Part shown: one piece after another, positions 23,001 through 32,458 of the stretch
How positions within the stretch are numbered: the first letter of the stretch is position 1
Layout: every line of letters starts with the position of its first letter
From: Corinectria fuckeliana
Taxonomy: Eukaryota; Ascomycota; Sordariomycetes; Hypocreales; Nectriaceae
Assembly: GCA_019137255.1 (NCBI GenBank)
Contig: WPDH01000558.1
Location: 1-51,110 of the forward strand
Length of the DNA: 51,110 nucleotides
Direction: 5' to 3'
Notes under the pieces: model-generated
What the model was told of the DNA's origin: nothing
What the model saw: only the letters and a program-made list of their open reading frames with translations
Databases searched by the model: none
Made by a program: the position numbers and the translations under genes

Positions 23001-24146
23001 CTTGGGGAGCAACGTGATGCCTCCGCTGCCCGGATTAGCTGGAAGAGAGACGCTCTGCCTTTTTGATCATGCCGGGCCTGTTCGTGAAGACTGTGCGAGC
23101 CAGCGGTTCCCCTTTAATCCTGGTGCCAGGGCCGTGGGAGCTGTCGTCGCTGAAAGATTGCTGCGGGATTTGTTGCGCAGCGAAGGAGGAGGAAGAGGAA
23201 GAGGAGGAGGCCTCTCTACCTTGGCCTTGTCTGTCTTCGCTGGGATCCTGGAGGAGCTCTTCGTCGCGACATTACTGTGATGATGTTCGTTCTAGACTGA
23301 CACTTGTGGGTTGGAATTCCGAAGACGAGTCGTTGGTTGCGATCACTGCGCTGCCGAGGCGAGTGCGCCCAACGACGCCCAACCAGCCGGCGCCCGAGAG
23401 CAATCTGTCAGACTCTCTCTCCCCACGTATCGTCTCCTCGCACTCGTCTGGACGGCCACCGCAAGTCTCTCGTCCCGACGGATAGCAACATCACTTCTTT
23501 TGGGCGAGGTTGAGTGCGTTGAAGCGCGGATGATCCACGAGAACTTCGGACTGGGCAGAGCCTCAGCAGCCTTTTTTGTTTTGGTTCAAGGCACCTCTAG
23601 GGAGAAGTTGTCGATCGCTACAGGTTATAGAACCTCTCTACCAGACATGCCCTTCCACAGTCGTGTCCGTTTCCACCTTTTTGTGACATCACAGGAACGG
23701 CTTGAACTCACCGAGACAGACAAGCACGGCTGCCCTGGAACAACACACGCTCGCAAAAAGAAGCCCTCCAGCTTGACCTAATTACACGTTTACTGAGCAT
23801 GAGGCGTTCCAAAACACCTGCATCCCTAGGCGGCCTTCTTAGCAAGCTCGAGCGGCCAGCGTCGTCCTTGACGCGAGACCGGCTTTCAAGCAAGACACTT
23901 TGTCGGCTGGCTTGGCACTGTCCGCCATGACAAAAGGCCCCCCCCAGAGTAAAAGCAGACAAGGCAAATGGATAGGTTGAAGCTCCATGTCACAGTAATT
24001 TCTTCATTCTTAGGTGCTTGCAGGTACGGTAAGTAATATTGCTTTTGACTATGTACCCAAAAACGCTTCAAAGCTATTCTAGCTCCTAACTTATGTACCA
24101 GACCCAATTTTCGTCGTGATCAAATCATTTCATATACTCATGCAAC

Positions 24147-27100
24147 TTAGTAAACCTCGAGGACGTACCGGCCCTCCTCCTTGAGCTTCTCAATTTCCTT
24201 CCGCGGGTCAATCTTCTTGCCAGCGGCCTTGGCCTCGGCAGCGATAGCCTCCTCCAGGACCTTGGTCACGTCAGGCACTGGCCACGTAGGACCACAAAGG
24301 TAGAAGCTGCCTTCGTCCTGGATGTAGGCCTTGGCGATCTCCTTCAGAGTCTGGCGCATCCTGTCCTGGATGTAAATCTTCTGAGGCTGGTCACGAGAGA
24401 AAGCAGCGCCGACGAGAGTGACGACGCCTGCATCTAGGTAGGCCTCCCACTCCTCGCCATAGAGGTATTCCTCACGCTTGTGACGAGAACCAAGGTACAG
24501 GAGGATGGAACCAATCTCCTTGCCCTGGGCCTTCTGCATAGCACGGTACTGAACGAAGGCACGGAAGGGGGCGAGACCCGTTCCGAGACCAGCCATGATG
24601 AGAGGCGCGGTGTCCTTGACGGGAAGCTTCATGACCGAGGGCTTCACGGAGGCGGTGACCTTGGCGCCGACCGGCAGGCGGCTGAGGTAGCGGGTAGCCT
24701 GGCCATAACGGGTGCGTCCACGAGGGTCGACCCAATCGACCACGACAATCATGAGCGAGACGGAGTTGGGAGTCACGGCCTGAGCAGAAGCAATCGAGTA
24801 TTCACGGCGCTTCATGGGGCTGACGATCTTCAGCAAGTCGTGGAAGTCGGGGTGAGCAGACTTGAACTCCTCTAGAATGTCCACGTAGGTGAGAGTTTCG
24901 ACCTCAGAGCGGTTCTTAAAGTCTTCGGCACCAGTCTGGCTACCCAAAGACTCAAGCTTGGCCTTCTCGACCTCATCGGTGGCAAACTCAGCCAAGGCCT
25001 CGTAGAATCGCTTGGGAGGCTTGCCCAGGATGTCGACGTTGTGGATCAGGGCCTGGTAAACGGTACGGACCTCGAATACGGCGGGATCCTCACGCGAGGG
25101 GACCTGCACAAGCTCGGCAGGGTTGAGGCCGTAGAACTCGATGAAGTCGTTGACTTCCTTCTCGTCGTTCTCGGCGTGGATACCCAGAGCCTCACCAATC
25201 TTGTAAGTGAGACCAGAGTCGCCAAGGTCGAACTCGATGTGGAAGATGTTGCGGTCGTAGTCGCCAGGAGTGAGACGCCGGTTCTCCTTCACGGTAATGA
25301 CGGAGGTCTTGGCGGTCAGATCAGGTCGCAGACTAGCCTGGGCGCCGTAGGCCTCCTGAAAAGCGAGGGCCTTGGCAGCAACTTGCCAGTCACGAAGCTC
25401 CAGAGACTCTTCGGCCTCCTCCTTCTGGGTAGAGCCGAAGCTGTTGCTCTGGATGGAAACGGGGAGGTTGGGGTCGGCGTAATCAGGCTCAACTTCAGCC
25501 CAAGTAGCAGGAACCTCGAATTGGCGGAGGCAAACTGCGAGGGCATCGAGAGCTCCGTAGATGGTAGGGGTCTTGCCCTCGACAATCAAATCATCGAGAT
25601 GATTGGCGGGGACCTGGGGAAGGGCGACCTTGAAGAAGGCAAGCTCAAGCAGGAGCTTGGCAGAGAGAATGTCCTTCTCCAAAGCAGGCAAGTCGGAGAC
25701 ATCTAGAATGTAGAGTTCGCCGGCCTTCTCCTGGATAGCCTTCCGGAAGGCAACCGGGAGTCTCTTCTCGACCTCGTCGTTCTTGCAGTTGGGCAGTCTG
25801 ACAATGACCGTTCCACCGTTGACCAGGCTCTTGACCACATCGACCTCCTTCAGGATCTTCTCGTCTCCAACGACGATGGCATTGGCCTCATTGATGTCAT
25901 ACGGCGCCTCAAGAGCCTTCTTGGAAGAGCGAAGGTCACTGCGGACGATACCGCCCTGGGTGAAGTTGTCGAATGTCTGGTTGACATAAACGTTGGATGT
26001 GGACTCCTTGGCGAGGAGGCTGCCAAGAGCACGGGGAGAGTTGATGGTAGCCGAGTCATCGAGGTCCCAGAAGGTATACTGTTCAGCCTGGATAAGGGAA
26101 GGCAGCTTCTTGGCCTCACCCTCGTTGCCGAAGATCTTGTGGAGGGTGCCGACAAGGCCCTGAGGAGTCAAGGCCTGGGCGGGAGTGTACTTGATGTCAA
26201 GGACATCGGGCTCCTGGTCAAACTTTCCAGAGAAAGCAATGGCAGTGAGAACGTCACTGTAGAGAGCAGACTGGGTAGCCTCGTCCTCGACAGCGAGATC
26301 GTCCTTGACCTGGCCCAAGACGGAAATGGTGCGGACAGAAGCAGGGATAGCGTTCAGGAAGGCCTCCTCGATGAAGGGTCGGTAGACTCGGACGTTGATG
26401 ACGCCGACCTTGGCACCGTCGGCGGCGAGCTTGGTGACAACCTGCTTGGCGACCTGGCTCTCGGTGCTTCCAAAGGAGACGAGGACCACATCGGGGGTCT
26501 CATGGCCGTGATACTCGAAGGGCTGGTAGATGGTTCCGAGCTCATCGTTGAAGACCCTCAACAACTCAACGACCTTGCCGGCGGTGTCAAGACGAGTGTT
26601 TAGCTTGCCGACCTCGGAGGCGAGCTTGGTGTACAAGTCGGCAATGCCGGTCTCGCTCAGGGCATCGACGACGCGGAGAGTTTCCCTGGCGGTGCGAACT
26701 CCATCGTAGATGTGAAGGGTGGGCAGAAGGGAAGCCAGGAGAGTGGAGAAGACCGCCATGTGCTGGGCCTCGTAGGTGGATGCGCTGGCAATCAAGCCGA
26801 GGCCGAGGTCCTCCGCAAGTCGGAGGGCGGTGTCATAGTTGGAGACGAGGCCGTTGCTGTCTGTGTAGTCGACGGCGGCAACATGGGCGACGAATGGGCT
26901 GGAAACACCATAGAGAAGGGACAGCTGATCCAGGGTTCCGCGCAGCTGTTGCAGGCTGCCCGAGGGAGCAACTAGTGACTGCGGGATGTGACGCTTGGTG
27001 ACATCAAAATCCGGGGAGAATATGTATCCCAGGGCGAGGGCGCCAGCGCCTACGCGGGTCTGCGAGGGCAGCACGGTGGTGGCATATCCGTGGATGTTCT

Positions 27101-27329
27101 TCTCCTCCTTGGCAGCCCAGTCCTTGAGGGCAATGTCGAGATCGAAAGTCTCGGGGGAGTAGGAGAAGATCTTGTCGGAGAGCTTGTAGGCGACCTGCTG
27201 GACGAGGAGTTGGGCGGTGACATAGGTCGGGCCAGAGATGGACGAAAGAGGGACGAGCTGGCCAAAGGGCAGGCTGGACGACAACTTGGTTGAGTCGGAA
27301 GACGACTCGTCTTGCTCCTTGTGAGGCAT
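24147..27329 (-). CDS. MET10: Sulfite reductase [NADPH] flavoprotein alpha subunit
   Basis: A single exon encodes 1060 aa, the usual size for fungal MET10. The enzyme passes electrons from NADPH to the sirohaem subunit (MET5), which reduces sulfite to sulfide for cysteine and methionine synthesis in the cytosol. The N-terminal half (about 30-440) resembles a pyruvate:ferredoxin-oxidoreductase-like domain, as in yeast Met10. The C-terminal half is a CysJ-type reductase. It has the FAD motif RREYSIAS (R841-S848), GQATRYLSRLPVG, the NADPH-binding loop MAGLGTGLAPFR starting at M912, LYLGSRHKREEYLYGEE, and a final aromatic Tyr in RYVLEVY that would stack on FAD. No frame break is seen. The first ATG in frame is at 27329. 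A strong donor at 27496 and an acceptor at 27331 suggest a 166-nt intron in the 5' leader ending one base before the ATG. Confidence 0.95.
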   Translation of the reverse strand: MPHKEQDESSSDSTKLSSSLPFGQLVPLSSISGPTYVTAQLLVQQVAYKLSDKIFSYSPETFDLDIALKDWAAKEEKNIHGYATTVLPSQTRVGAGALALGYIFSPDFDVTKRHIPQSLVAPSGSLQQLRGTLDQLSLLYGVSSPFVAHVAAVDYTDSNGLVSNYDTALRLAEDLGLGLIASASTYEAQHMAVFSTLLASLLPTLHIYDGVRTARETLRVVDALSETGIADLYTKLASEVGKLNTRLDTAGKVVELLRVFNDELGTIYQPFEYHGHETPDVVLVSFGSTESQVAKQVVTKLAADGAKVGVINVRVYRPFIEEAFLNAIPASVRTISVLGQVKDDLAVEDEATQSALYSDVLTAIAFSGKFDQEPDVLDIKYTPAQALTPQGLVGTLHKIFGNEGEAKKLPSLIQAEQYTFWDLDDSATINSPRALGSLLAKESTSNVYVNQTFDNFTQGGIVRSDLRSSKKALEAPYDINEANAIVVGDEKILKEVDVVKSLVNGGTVIVRLPNCKNDEVEKRLPVAFRKAIQEKAGELYILDVSDLPALEKDILSAKLLLELAFFKVALPQVPANHLDDLIVEGKTPTIYGALDALAVCLRQFEVPATWAEVEPDYADPNLPVSIQSNSFGSTQKEEAEESLELRDWQVAAKALAFQEAYGAQASLRPDLTAKTSVITVKENRRLTPGDYDRNIFHIEFDLGDSGLTYKIGEALGIHAENDEKEVNDFIEFYGLNPAELVQVPSREDPAVFEVRTVYQALIHNVDILGKPPKRFYEALAEFATDEVEKAKLESLGSQTGAEDFKNRSEVETLTYVDILEEFKSAHPDFHDLLKIVSPMKRREYSIASAQAVTPNSVSLMIVVVDWVDPRGRTRYGQATRYLSRLPVGAKVTASVKPSVMKLPVKDTAPLIMAGLGTGLAPFRAFVQYRAMQKAQGKEIGSILLYLGSRHKREEYLYGEEWEAYLDAGVVTLVGAAFSRDQPQKIYIQDRMRQTLKEIAKAYIQDEGSFYLCGPTWPVPDVTKVLEEAIAAEAKAAGKKIDPRKEIEKLKEEGRYVLEVY

Positions 27330-27496
27330 CCTGGCGGGTTTTAGAATCAACTTCAGTCGACTCTAGGGGGATGAGATGTCGACAAACGAAGCCGTTCGAG
27401 CAGGGGCAACTAGAAGAGCAACGAAGCGGGACAAAGAGCGAGGATGAAGGAGGAGGGAGAAGCGAGAGAGAGCCCGGTCAAAGGCGACTGACTTAC

Positions 27497-27530
27497 CGAC
27501 GAGCGATTTGTAAAGGCCCCATTCCGCCAT
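27497..27530 (-). promoter_or_regulatory. Upstream start codon in a probable leader exon
   Basis: ATG at 27530 begins MAEWGLYKSLV and runs into a consensus GTAAGT donor at 27496. If spliced to the acceptor before 27330, this reading frame would enter the main coding region out of frame and overlap the true start. It would then act as an overlapping upstream ORF that could lower translation. Splicing and translation of this leader are inferred. Confidence 0.4.
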
Positions 27531-27601
27531 TGTCTTTTCCTCCTCGTCTTGCGGTGCGCTTGCAAATTGTTGATGTCGAGACGGAATCACGCAATAGGCT
27601 A

Positions 27602-27620
27602 TGCCGATTCCGGAATGGCA
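27602..27620. promoter_or_regulatory. Palindrome centred on ATTCCGGAAT
   Basis: A perfect 10-bp palindrome (27607-27616) is flanked by TGCC and GGCA, giving a 19-bp imperfect inverted repeat with one unpaired G. It lies about 275 bp upstream of the sulfite reductase ATG and is a candidate binding site for a dimeric factor. Confidence 0.4.
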
Positions 27621-28286
27621 GTTGATGTCGCGACCCTGAGGGAAGCGGAAGCCCGAGGAGCCGAAGATGCCCCACATTTTACAGGCCCCTACAAGGCCTC
27701 TAGCAATGTCTTCCAGAGGCGCCGACTGCCGGGCCGTCGGCGGCCGTTCGCTTCCGGTTGCCGCTCTGAGCCAGGGGAAGCCAGGGGAACGACTCGATGT
27801 TTTGGCCAATCAGAGGGTGCAATTGCCAGAATTCCCAAGCCAAAATTACCGTTTTAGGACTTCCTCCCTCCCTGGTTTCCTTAAGAACCAACTGCTAGAA
27901 ACCTGAGGATATCAAAGGGGCTTTGGATGGGCAGATTCTGCTCAACGGGAATTGGTGTTGGACTGTTCTCTTGCCTGATCTGAGTTCGATTCGTAATTCA
28001 TCATCCTTCATTGACGCAGCAACCTAGATGCCGTCGCAAAGTTAGGCACTCCGGTTTCGGTTGCTGAGCATTTTGACCCTAAGTATCTAATCTGTATTCT
28101 AAATCGCCCAGCTATATAGAGCCAGAATACACCTAAGTTGTTCACAGAGAATCCGAGTAGGGAATATTGCTATGTATTTATCTATGGAGGCTCATGACTC
28201 CCATTGTTGGTTTTCACTTACTCGGTGGGGCGCCCATGTTACTGACCGTGCTAAAATACCGACATCTAAACAAATCTTCTCCATCA

Positions 28287-29942
28287 TCAAACCTTGTTGG
28301 AAATGTCGACTGGGATGGTGGTGTTCCGCTCCTCCTCTTGCTGCTTGGCATCGTATTCCTGCACCTCCGGCGGGTCTACAATCTTGGTCATCTTCTGAAT
28401 GACCTTCGCAGCGAACAAATCTCCAGAGACATTGACGGCAGTGCGGAACCGGTCAAGGAACCAGTCTATGGCGACGATGACGGCGTACATCCCAGTCAAC
28501 TCAACCTCGACAGACCGTGCGATCATAATGATGAGGACCAGTGACGCAGAGGGAATAGGGCTTACGCCAATGGAGGCCATGGTGGCTAGTAGTGCGACGA
28601 TGACATATTGGACAGGGCCGAGTGTGATGCCCTGGGTCGCCGCCAAGAACACGACAGCCATGGGAATATAAATCGCGGTACTAGCAATGGTCAGGTTTTT
28701 TTTTGGCTCAGATAATAGGGAACCCGTTGATATATTGCTTACCCATCCATGTTAATCAGGCAACCTAGCGGACAAGGGAACTTGTAAATAGTTAATGGGA
28801 CACCTTGGTCCTTGGCGCACTTGATTGTCACTGATAGGGTGGCGGCGGAAGAAGCCGAGCCTCATGCAGTGACCCAGGTAGGGGGGATTTTGATCCAAAA
28901 TGCGTAAGGGTTCAAGCTGGTGAAGCTGTAGAAGATGTTGGGCACAACGATGAGTATATGTATGAGCATGGTGGAGAGCGTTGCGGTAATCATGATTCCG
29001 AGGTTCATGCCAATCTGGCTGATGTCCAACTTCATGATGTTGGCTAGAATCAAACAGAACACACCGATAGGTGCTATCTTGATGAGAAAAGTGATGATTT
29101 TGCTTATCATCTTTTCGATCTCCTCGACGACACGGATGATGGGGGACTGGGCGCTCTCAATGAGATAGCCAACGAGGATAGCAACGATGATGACTGCGTG
29201 GAGACTGTTAATATTGACCCAGGCGACCTTAGTATAATTACATCAGACGTACCGGAAAGGAGTTCATCATTCGCCAAAGCATAGACAATGTTGGATGGAA
29301 TGAAAGACTGAAATATTTCCAGGACGACCGTATGAATTGCCCGTTCCGAGGTGTCAGGAAGAGAGTCGTCAGAGGTGTCGAGTTGGAGTTGGTCTTCGCT
29401 GACGGGAGAGTAGATATTCGCCCACAATAAGCTCGCCATGAGGCAGCTCAGGGTGATGGAAACAAGGGTGGTGATGATGTAGTATCCGACAGTCCACTTA
29501 GCCAGCAAGCTGCCGCCATTGGACATTGTTCGCAATCGCGTCACGGCGAGGAGCATCGAACAAACAATCAGCGGAAGAACTAAAAAGGATGTTAGCAAGC
29601 CATGTTTGTTTGACCAGCATTTGTGAACTAGAACTTACCAACAGCCTTGAGGGATCGCAACCAAAGATCACCGGGAATTGAGAGGATGACTCGAGCCGCC
29701 TCAGGCACCTCATCGACTTGAGTTGACACGGCCAGACCAATGCCAATAGCGACAACAGCAGCTAAGATAATCTGCAGCGCAGAGCCAGGTTCTTTGATAG
29801 AGCGCCACCATGGCTTCTTAATCTTGTGCTCCTTAATGACAGTAGTATTGACATCCTGGGTAGAATTGGTCCGCACAGTCTCGGCATGAACCTGCGGCGG
29901 CGTCTCCACGGGCTCGATCTTGTTGTTCTTGGATTCTTCCAT
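28287..29942 (-). pseudogene. Dicarboxylate/amino acid:cation symporter with in-frame TGA
   Basis: Four exons (29942-29639, 29579-29253, 29193-28743, 28680-28287) join into a continuous frame of 492 codons including the final stop. One TGA at 28864-28862 (codon 321) interrupts it. The introns (59, 59 and 62 nt) are GT-AG with good branch sites. The protein is of the DAACS/EAAT family, membrane carriers that couple uptake of glutamate, aspartate or C4-dicarboxylates to Na+ or H+. Seen are an approximately 50-residue polar N-terminus, several hydrophobic segments, PPTWVTA, then after the stop GSASSAATLS (the serine-rich hairpin HP1), LINMDGTAIYIP (TM7 NMDGT motif) and DRFRTAVNVSGD (TM8). The motifs beyond the TGA are intact, so the lesion is recent, a sequence error, or read through. 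The TGA stands where relatives carry Phe or Leu. Without readthrough the product would be 320 aa and should not transport. Confidence 0.82.
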
Positions 29943-31970
29943 GAGCCGGTAGACAGAAGAGAAAGGAATGAGTTATGGGAAATGACAGGGTCTTTGCGTG
30001 ATGCTGAAGGATATCAGATGAGACAATGACGCTTCGTATGACGGAACGGCAGATGTCAGAAGCCCCCGTGAGTCAGCACCGGTGGTATGTTGGGATCTGG
30101 TGATTGGCCCCGTACTTAGGGTCATGGGCGGCGTCTTGCTCCTCACACCTTAACCTGGCACTCTGTCTCGACTGCTTTATCCATACCCACTTCCCCCGAG
30201 CATGGCAAAAAGGTCGAGTCTCGCCACTGGTAAAACGCACCACAACAGTACGTACCATCAGCTTGGGTCTGTTTGGAAGGCTTGGGGGTCTTGCCTGCAG
30301 AGTGCTCAGGGTTGCCATAGACCCCTGGGGAATGGATCCCGGTTCCTAGATGTCTCTTGCATGGGACAAGAGTCTGAAGTGAGAACTGACGAAGGGCGTT
30401 CCAAGTTACTGGGATGTTCGCCAACACTTCCCCAATTGGTGTTCCTGGTTGGCTGTTTTGACACGGCGTCTTGCACAGTACATCCACCTACGGGTATTAA
30501 TTCGAGGATGATCGGCAATCTGCAAGGTAACAATGAAATGTGCATTCGTTCGGTGTATTGCTTGGAATATCGCCTGCTTGTGGAGCATCTACGTTGCTCA
30601 ATGCTACGCTACTGCGAGCCGTACCCGCGGTCCATTAAAGAGCATCGCATAATGCTGAAAGGTGAGGCAGCAAAAACGTATTATAGCAAATCGCCGCCAG
30701 TGCGATTCGGGAAGTTGAGCGAAGCCTCTAAGCGGTTGCAACTGAGCGGAAGAGGCTTCTCCAAGGCTGAAAGGCTGCTGCCTTTGAAGGCGCGAATGAC
30801 ACGAATTTCGTAAATCTACGTTTGACTTAGACCCCTGGACCGGGGCAAGTTGCCCAAACGGAAACGCGCCTTTTGTCGATTTGGAGGACCACACCGTTCG
30901 TGAGGTGTCCATAAAAACGAGGGGATTTCGTATTTTCCGAGTCTTGGTTTCTTTACTACGTATGTATCCCGTCACCCCAACTACCATGGGCCACTCCGTA
31001 CTCTATCTACATATGGCCGGCTGGCAGGGTACCTTTTCCTGGCCCGGGCAAGCTCCCCAAGAAACGACCCATTCGCCTTGATGGCAACATGGCCATTGCG
31101 CCTCCAACAGGCGACCCGACCCTCGCCCCGCTCGTCTGTCGAATATCCCCAGACTCGGAGTTGTGATTACGTTGAATCTTCACTAGTTTCCGCTGAATAG
31201 AGCAGGTGTGAAGACGGCCTTCACGACGAGCGTGGTGCCGTGGTGCCAAGCGATTGTGTTTCTTTCAGGCGATCCCAGCTTCGGCACCGACCGCTTACGA
31301 GGATGTCCTTGAAGAACAGTGCTCTCTACATTTCTCACCCACTACCCTTACCGTTAGAGAACCTGCATGGTACCAACGCCTACGTAGTAGAAAACGCCCA
31401 GAGCTAGGGTGATCCTGGTCCGGCTTCTTCAACCGTCGCTCCCCTTCTTTCTTTCCGCCCCTCCCCTCGCCTGAACTAGAGCCAAGTCGCATTATGCTTG
31501 TTTTATTCCCCCGCAGCCCGAGCTATTTCTCCTCCATGTCGCTAGGCTGGTTGATAATGATACGTAATGGAACGAGTTCCCCATCCCTCGAGGCACCTCT
31601 CATATCGGACTTGGACCACCCTCGGCACCTTATGAAGAGCAACGCTCCGGTGTCGCTGGGAAATGAATTCGGAGCACATGCGCGTCCAGCGAAGAACGAA
31701 AGCCAGTACATACAGATATGTGACATACAGCCCAAGTAGACATATCGTACAGCCCGAATTAGCACGACTCTTTTTAAGAATGACGAGGAGAATACAGTGT
31801 CTCTTGCACACTGCAGTTGCACAGTGAACCGTCCATGTCTCAGCTAATTCTGAAGTTGTCCTGGATGAGGCACAATTCTCGCAACGCACAAGGACCGCAA
31901 CGGCCCATCCCGTTTGTGTGGAGAGAGTGAGATCCTCCTCGACTCACTCGTTGCAATGCTGAGAAAGCAT

Positions 31971-32003
31971 TCGTTTACACATCGTTTACACATCGTTTAC
32001 ACA
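31971..32003 (+). promoter_or_regulatory. Three tandem copies of TCGTTTACACA
   Basis: Three perfect, uninterrupted copies of an 11-bp unit start 488 bp upstream of the copper ATPase ATG. The reverse strand reads TGTGTAAACGA, close to the forkhead core RTAAAYA. The spacing of about one helical turn would put three binding sites on one DNA face. Function is inferred. Confidence 0.5.
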
Positions 32004-32045
32004 TGGCCGGCCACTCGATCGGTTGGGCGTGTTAGCGCCATCTGT

Positions 32046-32106
32046 CAAGCCACACCGGCCACAGCAGGCTTTGTCCATCTTGGACTAGTTCGGCCGGTGT
32101 GGATTG
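32046..32106. promoter_or_regulatory. 15-bp inverted repeat upstream of the copper ATPase
   Basis: The arms CAAGCCACACCGGCC (32046-32060) and GGCCGGTGTGGATTG (32092-32106) pair at 14 of 15 positions around a 31-base loop. The right arm also contains a reversed CCAAT box. It could be a pair of opposed binding sites or a cruciform; no known copper-response element was recognised. Confidence 0.5.
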
Positions 32107-32458
32107 GCTCGTTGGCGCACGAGCTAACTACCATCATGACAACCCTTGTTTGCGAGGTTTGTGCGGATTTCGGGCGTCATGGCTCGAGTATTAAAAGCTG
32201 CCGCTGCCGACTCGAGGCGAGAAGGAAGGGCTTGTCGTTCATCGTCCATCGGCAGTTTCTCTCAGCCGTCTGTTCTTTGCCATAGGAACTGCACTTCCCA
32301 CGTCTCACAAAATCACTGCGTCTTTTGAGCAAGGCGCTGCTGCATACCGATTGCCAATCACTCCAATCACATCGCCCTCACCGTCCTCTCTTCACTTCTC
32401 TTCTCTCTTCACCTCACCTCGCCTCCCGTTCCCCCCCTCCTCTCTACATCTCCTTACC

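Larger units (their letters stand above)
17214..24146. other. 6.9 kb region without a recognisable gene
   Basis: This is tail sequence of the flavoenzyme gene followed by a long spacer to the end of the sulfite reductase gene. It holds A-rich, GTTGGC, CACACG, CTTG and CTGT repeats. Between about 21200 and 22790 there is almost no open frame longer than 60 codons on either strand, and the sequence looks less GC-rich than the genes. Longer frames elsewhere (for example 23063-23485) show no domain and are interrupted by polyglutamate runs. Confidence 0.55.
27330..28286. other. Promoter and leader of the sulfite reductase gene
   Basis: This 957-bp spacer lies between two genes on the minus strand. 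It contains the probable leader intron (27331-27496), a short upstream start codon at 27530, an ATTCCGGAAT palindrome at 27607-27616 and a CCAAT word at about 27806. I found no clear MetR/Cys3-type sulfur-control palindrome by eye. Confidence 0.55.
29943..32458. other. Divergent promoter region of the symporter and the copper ATPase
   Basis: This 2.5 kb spacer separates the symporter (minus) from the copper ATPase (plus). It holds a CCAAT word about 160 bp upstream of the symporter ATG, a triple 11-mer at 31971-32003, a 15-bp inverted repeat at 32046-32106 and CT-rich leader sequence after 32350. An open frame at 30202-30813 (203 codons) has no recognisable domain or composition and is not called a gene. 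Confidence 0.55.

Noticed and set aside
23063..23485. 140-codon frame with a polyglutamate run
   Set aside because: Repeat-driven, without a domain and without a plausible neighbouring exon.
28862..28864. Selenocysteine or known stop-readthrough signal at the symporter TGA
   Set aside because: Fungi of this type are not known to use selenocysteine, and the following bases GGC do not match the UGA CUA readthrough context.
30202..30813. 203-codon open frame in the symporter/ATPase spacer
   Set aside because: The longest unexplained frame there, but it has no recognisable domain, no helix- or membrane-like pattern and ordinary spacer composition; an orphan gene cannot be fully excluded.
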